Assembly (NCBI GenBank): GCA_034927815.1
Contig: JAYFPK010000037.1
Coordinates: forward strand, 1 to 64,000
Direction of reading: 5' to 3'
DNA length: 64,000 nucleotides
DNA from: Limiplasma sp034927815
GTDB taxonomy: Bacteria; Bacillota; Clostridia; Christensenellales; Aristaeellaceae
Each line of letters opens with the position of its first letter. The stretch's first letter is position 1. Position numbers and translations under genes: made by a program. Below the pieces are notes generated by a model that was not told the origin of the DNA, did no database searches, and saw only the letters and a program-made list of their open reading frames with translations. Shown here piece after piece: positions 34,050 to 43,639 of the stretch.

Positions 34050-35482
34050 GCCAGCACCGCCTCAAGGGCGGCCCTCATGCCCTGGGACTGGATGGCCGCG
34101 AGGGCCTGGGTGACGGCGGGGAGGAAGCCGGGAATATCCGCCAGGTTCAGGCCCCAGAAGCGCTCCTGGGCGCAGAGGGCGGCCATCAGCTCCTGGGGGG
34201 AATCCCCCCGGCGGGCGCTAAAGAAGTCCAGCACCTCCTTCTCATCCTTGCAGTCAAAGTTGCCGCAGCGGTAGAACTCCCCATAGGCGGCAAAGCTGAA
34301 GGTGAGAAGCTTGGGCAAGGCCCCCGTGCGCTTGACGGACTCCGTGATGCTGGGCAGCACCCGGGCCCGCCATTTGGAGGTGCAGTTGAGGGTGATGGAG
34401 ATAAGCTCGTGGCGGATGAAGGGGTTTTGGAAGCGCTCGATCACCGAAGCGGCGAAGGTATCCAGCTCCTGGCGGGGCAAATCCAGGGTGGGGATGATCT
34501 CCTGGGCGATTTCCCTTTCCAGGAAGGAGCGCAGCAGGGGATCCGACATCATGTCCCCCACGGTTTCCAGGCCGCACAAAAGCCCCGCGCAGACCGTGGA
34601 GGTGTGAGCGCCGTTGAGGATGCGCACCTTGCGCTGCTTGTAGCCCGTGCAGTCCTCCGTGACCAGCACCGGAAGGCCGGATTTGGCGAAGGGCAGCTCC
34701 TCATTCAGGCTGGCGGGGCCTTCCACGGCCCAAAAGCCAAAGGGCTCCCCGCAGACCAGCAGGCCGTCCTCGTAGCCGTTGGCGGCGTTCAGCGCCTGGG
34801 CGTCCTGGGGGTAGCCGGGCACGATGCGGTCCACCAGCGTGGAGCAGAACACGTTTTTCTCCTCCACCCAGGCCGCGAACTCCGCGGGAAGGTTCCACAA
34901 GGCGATATACTTGCGCACACAGGCCAAAAGGGCCTTGCCGTTTTCCTCGATGAGCTCGCAGGGCAGCATCACAAAGCCGCTCTCCGGCAGATGGCGGTAG
35001 CGCTCCAGCAGCAGCAAGGTCAGCTTGCCGGGGAAGGCGGCGGCGGAGGGCTCCTCCATCCGGTCCTCCTGCCGGAAGGCGATGCCCGCCTCGGTGGTGT
35101 TGCTGACGATGTACTTGATGTCCGGGTTATGGGCGCAGGCCAGCACCGCGCCGAATTCCTCCGCGGCGCTGATGCAGCGGGAGATGCAGGAGATCACCCG
35201 GCGCTTTTCCACCTTTTGGCCGTTTTCAATGCCCCGAAGGTAGAGGGTGTACAGGCAATCCTGGGCGTCAAACTTCTCTTTCAAAGCCGGGGCGGGAATG
35301 GGCTGCACCGCCACGACCTTGCCATGGAAGCCGGAGCGCTCGTTAGCCACGTCGATGAAGTAGTCCACAAAGGCCCGCAGGAAATTGCCCTCCCCAAACT
35401 GGAGCACCCGTTCCGGCGCGCTTTCCAGGAGATAGTCCCGGTTTCCCTGGTTTGCGAGGGTCTGATAGGATAGCCGTTCCAT
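34046..35482 (-). CDS. uxaB: Tagaturonate reductase (altronate oxidoreductase)
   Basis: A 478-residue NADH-dependent enzyme of the mannitol dehydrogenase family that reduces D-tagaturonate to D-altronate. The dinucleotide-binding N-terminus contains VLQFGEGNFLRAFVDYFID, characteristic of UxaB, and HTSTVCAG lies in the C-terminal domain. AAGGAGGT precedes the ATG at 35482. It lies between uxaC and uxaA in pathway order. Confidence 0.94.
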   Translation of the reverse strand: MERLSYQTLANQGNRDYLLESAPERVLQFGEGNFLRAFVDYFIDVANERSGFHGKVVAVQPIPAPALKEKFDAQDCLYTLYLRGIENGQKVEKRRVISCISRCISAAEEFGAVLACAHNPDIKYIVSNTTEAGIAFRQEDRMEEPSAAAFPGKLTLLLLERYRHLPESGFVMLPCELIEENGKALLACVRKYIALWNLPAEFAAWVEEKNVFCSTLVDRIVPGYPQDAQALNAANGYEDGLLVCGEPFGFWAVEGPASLNEELPFAKSGLPVLVTEDCTGYKQRKVRILNGAHTSTVCAGLLCGLETVGDMMSDPLLRSFLEREIAQEIIPTLDLPRQELDTFAASVIERFQNPFIRHELISITLNCTSKWRARVLPSITESVKRTGALPKLLTFSFAAYGEFYRCGNFDCKDEKEVLDFFSARRGDSPQELMAALCAQERFWGLNLADIPGFLPAVTQALAAIQSQGMRAALEAVLA

Positions 35483-35501
35483 GCCCGAACCTCCTTCACG
35501 G

Positions 35502-36896
35502 TCAGTATCCGAAGTATTCCTTGGCGTTGTGATAGCACACGTTTTGCACCAGCTTGCCCAGCCGAGGAAGGTCGCCCGGGAACTCGCCCCGTTCCACCCA
35601 CTGGCCCAGCAAATCGCAGAGAATCCGGCGGAAATACTCGTGCCGGGGATAGGCCAAAAAGCTGCGGGAATCGGTGACCATGCCCAGGAAATTATCCAGG
35701 GGGGCCAGGGAAGCCATGGCGGTCATCTGGCGGAGCATGCCCTCCTTGGTGTCGTTGAACCACCAGGCCGAGCCCTGCTGCACCTTGCCCCGCACTCCCT
35801 GGGCCTGGAACCCCCCCGCGATGCTGGAGAGCATGGCGTCGTCGTTGGGGGAGAGGGAAAACAGCACGGTCTTGGGCAGGCAGCCCTTGCGATCCAACTC
35901 GTCCAGCAGGGCGGGCAGACCGGGCACGGAAACCGCGGGGGCAATGGCGTCATAGCCGGTATCCGGGCCCATGACCTCAAACCGGGCGGTGTTCACGTTG
36001 CGGATCGCGCCGAAATGGATCTCCATGACCCAGCCCCGCCGGCCGTACTCCTGGCCCAAAAACAGCATGCAAGCGTACTGGAAGGCGGCGGCCTCCTGGC
36101 GGGAGACCTCCCCGCCCCGGAGCCCCTTGGACAGGATACTGTCTAGTTCCGCCTCTGTGGCGGGAACCCGTTCCAGGAAGTCAAGGCCATGGTCCGAGGC
36201 GGAGCAGCCGTGGGCGGCGAAGTGGTCCATCCGGGCGCGAAGGGCGGCCCGCAGGGATTCCATGTCCTTCACGCCGCCCAGCTGGGCGGCGTAGGAAGCA
36301 AAGCCGGGCTTGTGGATGTTCAACAGCCTGTCAGGCCGCCAGGCGGGCCTGACGGTGATGGAAAAGGCGGGGTCCGCGGCCAGCTTCCGGTGCCATTCCA
36401 AGGTGTCCAGGGGATCGTCGGTGGTGGCAAGGCCTACCACGTTGGAACGGCGCAGGATCTCCCGGACGGACAGGCCGGAGCGCAGCGTTTCATTGCACGC
36501 CTCCCAGATGTCCGGGGCCGTGTCCTCGTTCAGGGGCGTATGGCAGTCAAAGTAGCGCTGCAGCTCCAGGTGGGCCCAATGGTACACCGGGTTGCCGGGA
36601 ATCTTGGGCAGGCAGCGGGCAAAGGCCAGGAACTTCTCATAGTCCTCCCCATCCCCGGTGATGAGCCGCTCAGGCTCGCCGCAGGCCCGCATGAGCCGCC
36701 ATTTGTAATGGTCGCCGTGAAAGTCGCCCCCCAGCCAAAGCTGGGTGAGGTTCTCGTAAACCCGGTCCTCGTAGATCTCCTGGGGGGGCACATGGCAATG
36801 ATAGTCGATGATGGGCATTGGGGCGGCATAGTGATGATACAGCGCGCGGGCCGTATCCGAGTTCAATAAAAAATCCTCATCCATAAATGCCTTCAT
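35502..36896 (-). CDS. uxaC: Glucuronate/galacturonate isomerase
   Basis: A 464-residue amidohydrolase-fold isomerase that converts D-glucuronate to D-fructuronate and D-galacturonate to D-tagaturonate, the shared first step. The N-terminus MKAFMDEDFLL is a UxaC hallmark; the metal-site HCHVPP and the EIHFGAIRNVN and TDSRSFLAYPRHEYFRR segments are all present. The upstream open frame lacks a ribosome binding site, so the start follows the family convention. It is the first enzyme gene after the LacI regulator, 25 bases downstream of it. Confidence 0.95.
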   Translation of the reverse strand: MKAFMDEDFLLNSDTARALYHHYAAPMPIIDYHCHVPPQEIYEDRVYENLTQLWLGGDFHGDHYKWRLMRACGEPERLITGDGEDYEKFLAFARCLPKIPGNPVYHWAHLELQRYFDCHTPLNEDTAPDIWEACNETLRSGLSVREILRRSNVVGLATTDDPLDTLEWHRKLAADPAFSITVRPAWRPDRLLNIHKPGFASYAAQLGGVKDMESLRAALRARMDHFAAHGCSASDHGLDFLERVPATEAELDSILSKGLRGGEVSRQEAAAFQYACMLFLGQEYGRRGWVMEIHFGAIRNVNTARFEVMGPDTGYDAIAPAVSVPGLPALLDELDRKGCLPKTVLFSLSPNDDAMLSSIAGGFQAQGVRGKVQQGSAWWFNDTKEGMLRQMTAMASLAPLDNFLGMVTDSRSFLAYPRHEYFRRILCDLLGQWVERGEFPGDLPRLGKLVQNVCYHNAKEYFGY

Positions 36897-36921
36897 AATA
36901 GGTCGCTCAGCCTGCCTTTCC

Positions 36922-38001
36922 TTATTGCTCCAAATTGGATTGCAGCCACTCATACTGGGGGTCCATATAGCTTTCCAGGTTGGTCTTCAGGATGATGCGG
37001 GTATCCACGTGCAACCGGGGCATGGGGGGTGTCCACCCCTCCAGGATGTGCCGCACCAGCAGCCGGGCGGCCTGGAGGCCCTGGCGGTAAGGGTTCTGGT
37101 AGAGCAGCGCCGCGCACCAGCCCTCCCGCAGGGCCGTGGCGGTACGCTCCGTCAGGTCGTATCCCACCACCTTGATATCCCGGCGGTTCAGGGCTTTCAC
37201 GGCCTGGAGCGCCCCCGCTGTGCTGGAATAGCCCGTGCAGAAAACGCCGTTGATGTCCGGCACCCGGGCGATGAGGTCCGTCAGGCTTTTGGCGGCCAAA
37301 CCGGGCTCGCTCAGGCACTCGGAACAGGGGTAGATATGGATGTCCGGGGCCTCCAGCTGGACGTATTCGCAAAAGCCGCCGAAGCGCTCAATAAAGGGCG
37401 TGGCCCGGCTGAAATTCCCCAGGATCGTCACATTGCCCTGGCCATGGAGGAAGGTGCTCAGCAGCTCCGCCCCCATCAGCCCGGACTGGCGGGAGTTGTT
37501 GCCCACATAAAAGAGGCGGCGGCTGTCCGGCGCGTCGGTATTGAAGGTCACCACCGGGGTGCCCGCGGCCACGAACCGGTCGATCTCGCTTACGTTCAGC
37601 GCCCCGGCGGAGTTGATGGCCAAGCCGTCGAAGTCCGCCGGGTCCACCTGGCACAGCCGGGCCCGGGCAATTTCCGGATCCTGGGTCCTGTACCGGATCT
37701 TTTCGATCTCCACCCCGTAGTATTGCAACTCCTCCAGGGCCTTGTCAAAGCCCCGGTCAATATCGTGATAAAAATCCGTGGGCTCCTGGGGATAGGCCGC
37801 GCCGATGCGGATGGTTTTCTTGCGGCCCAGGGCGCTGGCAAACTTGTTGGGCCGGTAGCCCAGCTCCTCCGCCACCTGGAGCACCCGGGCTTTGCTGTCC
37901 CCGCTGACGCCGTCCCGGTTGTTCAACGCCCGGTCCACCGTGCCGATGGAGGTTCCCGCCTTTTCGGCAATCATTTTTAAGGTTACGCGCGTCATATACA
38001 T
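36922..38001 (-). CDS. LacI-family transcriptional regulator of the hexuronate operon
   Basis: A 359-residue regulator: an N-terminal helix-turn-helix (TLKMIAEKAGTSIGTVDRAL) with hinge helix, then a sugar-binding domain of the periplasmic-binding-protein fold. It is the first gene of the uxaC-uxaB-uxaA-uxuA operon. It probably responds to a uronate or pathway intermediate and binds the CGTTAACG palindromes found upstream of itself (38095-38102) and of uxuB (43669-43682). The start is 38001 or 37995; AGGAG in the preceding bases fits either. An extended -10 (TGG TATAGT, 38052-38060) lies upstream on the minus strand. Confidence 0.9.
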   Translation of the reverse strand: MYMTRVTLKMIAEKAGTSIGTVDRALNNRDGVSGDSKARVLQVAEELGYRPNKFASALGRKKTIRIGAAYPQEPTDFYHDIDRGFDKALEELQYYGVEIEKIRYRTQDPEIARARLCQVDPADFDGLAINSAGALNVSEIDRFVAAGTPVVTFNTDAPDSRRLFYVGNNSRQSGLMGAELLSTFLHGQGNVTILGNFSRATPFIERFGGFCEYVQLEAPDIHIYPCSECLSEPGLAAKSLTDLIARVPDINGVFCTGYSSTAGALQAVKALNRRDIKVVGYDLTERTATALREGWCAALLYQNPYRQGLQAARLLVRHILEGWTPPMPRLHVDTRIILKTNLESYMDPQYEWLQSNLEQ

Positions 38002-38094
38002 CCTACTCCTGACGGTATCAGCCCCGTCAATGTCCATTGAACCCTGAGGATACTATACCAGAAGATTTTTCGGAAGTACAGGATTTTCCGTGTC

Positions 38095-38102
38095 CGTTAA
38101 CG
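38095..38102. promoter_or_regulatory. Candidate LacI-type operator (CGTTAACG) in the divergent region
   Basis: An eight-base palindrome with a central TA, embedded in a context (CCGTTAACGAAA) shared with the longer palindrome upstream of uxuB. It lies between the divergent promoters of the regulator operon and the sugar importer. Confidence 0.5.
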
Positions 38103-38186
38103 AAATTTTTTGCCTAAAATTAAGCTTATATTATTGTGCAATAAATATGAAAAATGAAAATATTTTGAAAATTCAGCCCTGGTATA

Positions 38187-38215
38187 TTGACGAAAATTTG
38201 GTAAGGTTCTATAAT
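38187..38215 (+). promoter_or_regulatory. Promoter of the hexuronate-linked ABC importer
   Basis: TTGACG (38187-38192), 17-base spacer, perfect TATAAT (38210-38215), about 65 bases before the ATPase start. Confidence 0.8.
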
Positions 38216-38281
38216 TGGTTTAATCTCGATCGTTAAAATACACGAAAATACACGGAATGGCTTTGGGAGCGGGTGAAAGCA

Positions 38282-39799
38282 ATGGCGGAAGAGCTCTTTC
38301 GCATGGAGGGTATCTGCAAGTCCTTTCCCGGTGTGAAGGCGCTGGATAACGTGTCCCTGTCCGTCAACAAGGGCGAGGTTCACGGGCTGGTGGGCGAAAA
38401 CGGCGCCGGAAAATCCACGCTGATGAAAATCATGACCGGCGTTTACCACGCGGACGCGGGCGAGATTTATATTGAGGGAAAAAGGGTCGTCATCGACTCG
38501 GTGGCCAAGGCCCACGAACTGGGGATCAGCATCATTTTTCAGGAGATGACCCTCTGCCGCCATATGACGGTGGCCGACAACATCTTCATCGGCCGTCCCG
38601 CCCGCAAGGGCCCCTTTGTCAATGACCGGCAGATGCACCGGGACGCCCGGAAAATCCTGGACGATTTAGGCATCAGGATCAATACCTACGCCAGGGTGGC
38701 GTCCCTGTCGGTGGCCCAGCAGCAGATGGTGGAGATCGCCAAGGCGATTTCCTATAACGCCCGTATCCTGGTGCTGGACGAACCCTCCGCCACCCTGACC
38801 GAGCGGGAGATCCAGCAGCTCTTCGGCATCATCCGCAACCTTCAAAAGAAGGGGGTGGGGATGGTCTACATCTCCCACCGCATGGAGGAGCTCAGCCAGA
38901 TCTGCGAGCGGGCCAGCGTCCTGCGGGACGGCCAGTACATCGGCACGGGAAACCTCAAGGAGATCACCATGAATCAGCTGGTGAACATGATCGTGGGCCG
39001 CTCCCTGGAGGATAAGTACCCTAAGTATGAGCGCAAGATCGGCGATATCGCCCTGGAGGTTAGCAACCTGAGGGCCTACAACCGCCTGCCCCTGAACGTG
39101 GAGCACTTCTACGTGCGCAAGGGCGAGATCCTGGGCATTGCGGGCCTGGTGGGCGCGGGCCGCACGGAGATCATGCGCTGCGTCTTCGGGGCCGCCAAGG
39201 TGGAATGCATGGAGGTCAAGATCGAGGGCAAGCCGGTGAAGATCAACTCCGTGATGCAGGCCATCGAGCACGGCCTTTCCTACGCTACGGAGGACCGCAA
39301 GTACGACGGGCTGGCCCTGGGCCTGGATGTGGAATACAACACCAACATGGCCCACCTGCGCCATTTGACCAGGTTCGGCTTTATCAACGACAGGGCGGGG
39401 GCGCGCAATGCCGAAAAATACCGCCAGATGCTGCGCACCAAGACCCCTTCCATCCGCCAGCTGACCAAGAACCTCTCCGGCGGCAACCAGCAGAAGATCG
39501 TCCTGTCCAAGTGGCTGTGCAACAGCGCGAGGATCCTCATCGTAGACGAGCCCACCCGGGGCATCGACGTGGGGGCGAAGTTTGAAATCTATCAGCTCTT
39601 CAACCAATTGAGCGACCAGGGCGTGGCCATCATCATGATCTCCTCGGAATTGCCTGAGATTTTAGGCATGAGCGACCGGGTGCTTGTGATCCACGAGGGC
39701 GGCATCAACGGCGAATTGGAGACGAAGAAGACCTCCCAGGAGGAGATTCTTTACCTGGCTGCGGGATACAACAAGCTGGAGGCCAAGGAGGCCCTCTGA
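38282..39799 (+). CDS. Sugar ABC transporter ATP-binding protein (RbsA type)
   Basis: A 505-residue double ABC ATPase with canonical motifs: GENGAGKST and LVLDEPSAT in half one, GLVGAGRTE, LSGGNQQK and LIVDEPTRGIDVG in half two. It energises the permease at 39822. Divergence from the uxa operon and the shared control region suggest the importer carries a uronate or uronate oligomer, but RbsA-type systems usually carry neutral sugars, so the substrate is an inference. The ATG at 38282 fits GGGTGA seven bases upstream; a GTG at 38273 is in frame. Gene order here is ATPase-permease-binding protein. Confidence 0.92.
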   Translation: MAEELFRMEGICKSFPGVKALDNVSLSVNKGEVHGLVGENGAGKSTLMKIMTGVYHADAGEIYIEGKRVVIDSVAKAHELGISIIFQEMTLCRHMTVADNIFIGRPARKGPFVNDRQMHRDARKILDDLGIRINTYARVASLSVAQQQMVEIAKAISYNARILVLDEPSATLTEREIQQLFGIIRNLQKKGVGMVYISHRMEELSQICERASVLRDGQYIGTGNLKEITMNQLVNMIVGRSLEDKYPKYERKIGDIALEVSNLRAYNRLPLNVEHFYVRKGEILGIAGLVGAGRTEIMRCVFGAAKVECMEVKIEGKPVKINSVMQAIEHGLSYATEDRKYDGLALGLDVEYNTNMAHLRHLTRFGFINDRAGARNAEKYRQMLRTKTPSIRQLTKNLSGGNQQKIVLSKWLCNSARILIVDEPTRGIDVGAKFEIYQLFNQLSDQGVAIIMISSELPEILGMSDRVLVIHEGGINGELETKKTSQEEILYLAAGYNKLEAKEAL

Positions 39800-39821
39800 T
39801 TTCTTGAGGAGCGTGAACTGG

Positions 39822-40886
39822 ATGGAAAAGAAAAACGCGTTTTCCGGTTTTTATGGCAACATGGGCGTGGCTACCAAGCGCGCCATTTCCTCCATGGTGC
39901 TTTTGGTGGGCCTGTTTGTGCTGTTCTCCTTTCTCAGGCCCGGGGTGTTCCTGTCCAACAAAAATATGCAAAACCTGCTCCAGCAGATCGTCACCTACGC
40001 CATTTTGGGCTGCGGCCTGACCTTTTGCCTGGTCTGCGGCGGAAACGACCTGTCCGCAGGCGCGTCCATGGCGCTGTCCGGCATCATTGTGGTTTCCCTG
40101 CTGGTGGCGGGCTGGCCCATGTGGCTGTGCATCGTTTTGTGCCTGGCCATGGGCGTGCTCACCGGCATCATGAACGGCTTCTTCATTGAAATTTTGGGCG
40201 TGATCCCCATGATCGCCACCCTGGGCACCCAGTGGGTATACCGGGGCATGGCCAACGCTTTGGTGAACGGCGCGCCGGTCTACACCGTGGATATTCCCAG
40301 CGAGAGCGTGCAGAAGATCTTTTACCAGCTGGGCGGCGGCCGCTTTCCCGGCGGGCTGCCTTACAGCGTGGTAATCATGCTGGTATACGCCCTCATTTTG
40401 GGCGTTTTGCTGGCAAAGACCCGCATTGGCCGCCAGATTTACGCCTGCGGCTCCAACATCGAGGCGGCCAAGCTCTCCGGCATCAACGCCGTGGGTACCC
40501 GCATGTTCGCCTACTGCATGTCCGGCTTCTCCGCCGCCATCTGCGGCATTTTGGTGGCGTCCCGCATGTCCTCCGCCCAGCCCATGGCAGGCAACGGGTA
40601 CGAGATGGAGGCCATCGCGGCGGCGGTGCTGGGGGGCATCGCCATCAACGGCGGCGAGGGCAACATCCTCAACACCATCATCGGCGCGCTGATGATGGGC
40701 GTGATCCGCAACGGGCTGAATTTGATCGGCGTCAACTCCTATTGGCAGCAGGTGATCATCGGCATGGTGCTGGTCATCGCCGTAGCCAACCAGATGCACC
40801 GCCAGCGCAGGAGCGGCACCGTGGCGCCCTCCCTGTTTCAGCAGGTCCGCACCCGGATTTTCCCGTCCTCGTCCAAGGCTTGTTAG
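39822..40886 (+). CDS. Sugar ABC transporter permease (RbsC type)
   Basis: A 354-residue permease of PF02653 with multiple helices. The family loop GLTFCLVCGGNDLSAG (typical form: GGIDLSVG) and ACGSNIEAAKLSGINA are clear. Being the only permease in the operon, it probably works as a homodimer. The ATG at 39822 follows GAGGAG by ten bases; a TTG at 39804 is in frame but is itself part of the ribosome binding site. Confidence 0.9.
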   Translation: MEKKNAFSGFYGNMGVATKRAISSMVLLVGLFVLFSFLRPGVFLSNKNMQNLLQQIVTYAILGCGLTFCLVCGGNDLSAGASMALSGIIVVSLLVAGWPMWLCIVLCLAMGVLTGIMNGFFIEILGVIPMIATLGTQWVYRGMANALVNGAPVYTVDIPSESVQKIFYQLGGGRFPGGLPYSVVIMLVYALILGVLLAKTRIGRQIYACGSNIEAAKLSGINAVGTRMFAYCMSGFSAAICGILVASRMSSAQPMAGNGYEMEAIAAAVLGGIAINGGEGNILNTIIGALMMGVIRNGLNLIGVNSYWQQVIIGMVLVIAVANQMHRQRRSGTVAPSLFQQVRTRIFPSSSKAC

Positions 40887-40940
40887 TCGCTCCGGTGGCA
40901 GCCGGAGGCTATATAAAAACCATTAGGAGGAGAATCAACA

Positions 40941-41936
40941 ATGAAAAGGCTGATCGTGTTTACTCTTGCCCTGACCTTGATGCTCACCGCTGTGTTCGCT
41001 TCAGTCACGGGCGCTGTGGCGGAAGGGGAGCAAAAGACCGTCTACGTATTGGTGAAGGTGCTGGGCAACCAGTACTGGTCCGTGGTGGAAGCCGGCGCCC
41101 GTAAGGCCGGCGACGACCTGGGCTGCAACGTGGTCATCGTGGGCACCGCCGCCGAGTCCGAGGTAGAAAAGCAGGTCGCTTTGCTCCAGGACGCGGTGTC
41201 CGCCCAGGCTGACGCCATCGTCATCGCGCCCCTGGACCGCAAGGCCATGGTGGCCCCCATCTCCGAGCAGTTCACCTCCGGCATCCCCATCATCCTCATC
41301 GACTCCTCCGTTGATACCGAGGATTACAGCGCCGCGTACCTGACGGACAACATCGCCGCCGGCCGCCTGGCCGCCCAGGCCATGATCGACAAGCTGAAGG
41401 CCGTGGGGGCTCCCGAGGACAAGGAAGGCTTCATCGCCGTCACCATCGGCTCCACCGGCTCCCAGGCGATCATCGACCGCAACGTGGGCTTCCAGGAGTA
41501 CTGGGATGTCAACGCCCCCGCCAACTGGAAGGTTCTGTGGGACGAGGTGAAGGTGAACGACGGCGACGCCCAAAAGGCCCTCACCTTCGGCCAGGACTTC
41601 ATGACCGCCTACCCCAACCTGATCGGCCTCTTCGCCCCTAACAACGGCTCCACCGTGGGCTTCGTTAAGGCCCTGGAAGAGTCCGGCCGCAAGGACATCG
41701 CTATGGTCGGCTTCGACTTTTCCGCCGAGATGGAGAACATCGTCCGCAACCCCGAGTACAGCGTGGCTACCATTTTGCAACGGCAGTACTACATGGGCTA
41801 TGACGGAGTGTCCAAGGCCTTGGAGCTGGCCAACGGCGGCACCGTGACCGAGAAGGTCGTGGACACCGGCGTTATGGTGGTTGACAATTCCAACGTGGAT
41901 TCCGAAGAAGTGCAAAACATCGTCAAGGGCAAGTAA
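40941..41936 (+). CDS. Sugar ABC transporter substrate-binding protein (ribose type)
   Basis: A 331-residue secreted binding protein (PF13407-like). The signal peptide MKRLIVFTLALTLMLTAVFA ends near GAVAEG (residues 24-29) with no cysteine, so it is not a lipoprotein. Family segments include YVLVKVLGNQYWSVVEAGA at the mature N-terminus and AIVIAPLDRKAM. It delivers solute to the permease at 39822. AGGAGGAG precedes the ATG. It ends the operon, followed by a strong terminator. Confidence 0.92.
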   Translation: MKRLIVFTLALTLMLTAVFASVTGAVAEGEQKTVYVLVKVLGNQYWSVVEAGARKAGDDLGCNVVIVGTAAESEVEKQVALLQDAVSAQADAIVIAPLDRKAMVAPISEQFTSGIPIILIDSSVDTEDYSAAYLTDNIAAGRLAAQAMIDKLKAVGAPEDKEGFIAVTIGSTGSQAIIDRNVGFQEYWDVNAPANWKVLWDEVKVNDGDAQKALTFGQDFMTAYPNLIGLFAPNNGSTVGFVKALEESGRKDIAMVGFDFSAEMENIVRNPEYSVATILQRQYYMGYDGVSKALELANGGTVTEKVVDTGVMVVDNSNVDSEEVQNIVKGK

Positions 41937-41960
41937 GGACGGTAAGCACGGAGTTTTCCA

Positions 41961-41993
41961 AAAACCCCCGGAGCGAAAGCTCCGGGGGTTTTT
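41961..41993. terminator. Bidirectional terminator with GAAA tetraloop
   Basis: Twelve-base arms (41963-41974 and 41979-41990) capped by GAAA, with TTTTTG on the plus side and TTTTTGG on the minus side. It ends the importer operon and the convergent uxuB gene. Confidence 0.9.
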
Positions 41994-42037
41994 GCCGGGC
42001 AAAATGGCACAGCCATGGCACAAGGCCCTTGGGGCCT

Positions 42038-43609
42038 TTACAGGCGTTGCAGCGCCCGCCTTACGGAGCCGGGGCCCTGGGAGAGGTCGGCCAGCCGGTC
42101 CGTCACCCGCTGGGCCAGCCCGGCCTGGTACAGGTCCACGCCAAAGATAGAGGCGTCGGAGAGAAGGCTGGGAAGATCGCCGAGCCTGGACTGGGCGCTT
42201 TCCAGCAAGGGGTCCGGGGAGGGGGAGAAGGGATTCCCCTGATCGTCCATCCCCGTCAGGTACCGCAGCCAGCCCGCCAGCACCAAAGGGATGGCTTTCA
42301 GGCTCAGCACATCCAGGGACGGGGAGCGGAGGTAGGCCTTGATGGTCTCCCCAAAGCGGATGGACAGCTTCTGGGAGGTGTCGCAGGCGATGCGCTGGGG
42401 CGTATCGGGCATGAAGGGATTGGGAAAGCGCACCTGCACCACGTTGTCCAAAAAGGCTTTGGGGTCCAGAATGCCGGGGTTCACCACCACCGGCAGACCC
42501 TCCTTGTAGCCCACCCTGTGGATGAGCTTTACCAAGTCCGGGTCCTTCATCTCGTCGCTGATCTTGGTATACCCCAGCAGGCAGCCGAAGATGGCAAGGG
42601 CGGTATGCAGAGGGTTAAGGCAGGTACAGACCTTCATCCTCTCCACCTTGTCCACGGTTTCCCGGTCGGTGAAGATGACGCCGCCCAGGTCCAGGGGGGG
42701 ACGGCCATTGGGGAAGTGGTCCTCCACCACCAGCCATTGGGTTTCCTCCGCGTTGACAAAGGGGGCGATGAAGGTGTTTTTGGCGGTCACTTTCCCCTGG
42801 GCATCCTCGAAGCCGCATTCCAGGAGCATCCGCTTCACGTCCTCGTCGGGCCGGGGGGTGATTTTGTCGATCATGCTCCAGGGGAAGGAGATCTTGGCCG
42901 GATCGGCCAGGTACGCGCTAAACCCTTGCTCCGCAAGGCCCTTGGCGACCCACTCCCCGGCGAAGGCGGTGACCGCGTCCCGCAGCTTATCCCCGTTGTG
43001 GGAGCAGTTGTCCATGCTCACCAGGGCCAAAGGCAGCGCTCCAGCCAGATACCGCTCATAGCACAGGGCCGTCAGCTTGCCGATGTAGCTGCCGGGAGCC
43101 GCCGGGCCCGCCCCAAAGTCCGCCGCTACGTCGGGCAGAAGGGAGCCGTCCCCCTTGGTCAGGCTGTAGCCCTTTTCCGTGATGGTGAAGGAAACCATCT
43201 GGAGGCTGGGGGCGCGGAAGATTTCCTTGAGCCGGGCAAAGTCCCGGGCATTGCCGCTGTCCGCCTTCAGGGCCTCGGTGATGCTGCCCACCACGGTTTT
43301 TTCAATGGACCCGTCGGCCTTCAGGGTTACCAGGAGGCTCAAATTGTCGTGGGGGGCGAAAACCCCGTCGATGATTTCGTAATCATAGCCTTCCGCCACG
43401 ATGATGCCGGTTTTGGCCGCTCCCATGCCCAGCAGCTTTTGCTGCACCGCCGCCGGGAAGGCGCGGAAGATGTTGCCCGCGCCAAAATGAATCCAGACCG
43501 GAGCCTTGGCGGTTTCCGCGGCCAGGGCGTTCAGGTCGAAGGAGGGAAGGGCGATATCCGCCTGGGCCCACTGGGAACGGTTTTCCAATGCGCTACGGTT
43601 TAATTTCAT
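42038..43609 (-). CDS. uxuB: Fructuronate reductase/mannitol dehydrogenase family
   Basis: A 523-residue NAD-dependent oxidoreductase. The Rossmann-like start is VWIHFGAGNIFRAF; DNCSHNGDKL (near 202) and CLNPLHTALA (near 333) are family active-site segments. The neighbouring uxuA and uxaC argue for reduction of D-fructuronate to D-mannonate. At 523 residues it is somewhat longer than E. coli UxuB (486). AGGAGGAAT precedes the ATG. Transcription is from its own promoter (43640-43667), flanked by the CGTTAACGTTAACG palindrome, so it appears to belong to the same regulon despite being outside the operon. Confidence 0.86.
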   Translation of the reverse strand: MKLNRSALENRSQWAQADIALPSFDLNALAAETAKAPVWIHFGAGNIFRAFPAAVQQKLLGMGAAKTGIIVAEGYDYEIIDGVFAPHDNLSLLVTLKADGSIEKTVVGSITEALKADSGNARDFARLKEIFRAPSLQMVSFTITEKGYSLTKGDGSLLPDVAADFGAGPAAPGSYIGKLTALCYERYLAGALPLALVSMDNCSHNGDKLRDAVTAFAGEWVAKGLAEQGFSAYLADPAKISFPWSMIDKITPRPDEDVKRMLLECGFEDAQGKVTAKNTFIAPFVNAEETQWLVVEDHFPNGRPPLDLGGVIFTDRETVDKVERMKVCTCLNPLHTALAIFGCLLGYTKISDEMKDPDLVKLIHRVGYKEGLPVVVNPGILDPKAFLDNVVQVRFPNPFMPDTPQRIACDTSQKLSIRFGETIKAYLRSPSLDVLSLKAIPLVLAGWLRYLTGMDDQGNPFSPSPDPLLESAQSRLGDLPSLLSDASIFGVDLYQAGLAQRVTDRLADLSQGPGSVRRALQRL

Positions 43610-43639
43610 GCATATATTCCTCCTGCTGCTATTCCCTAT

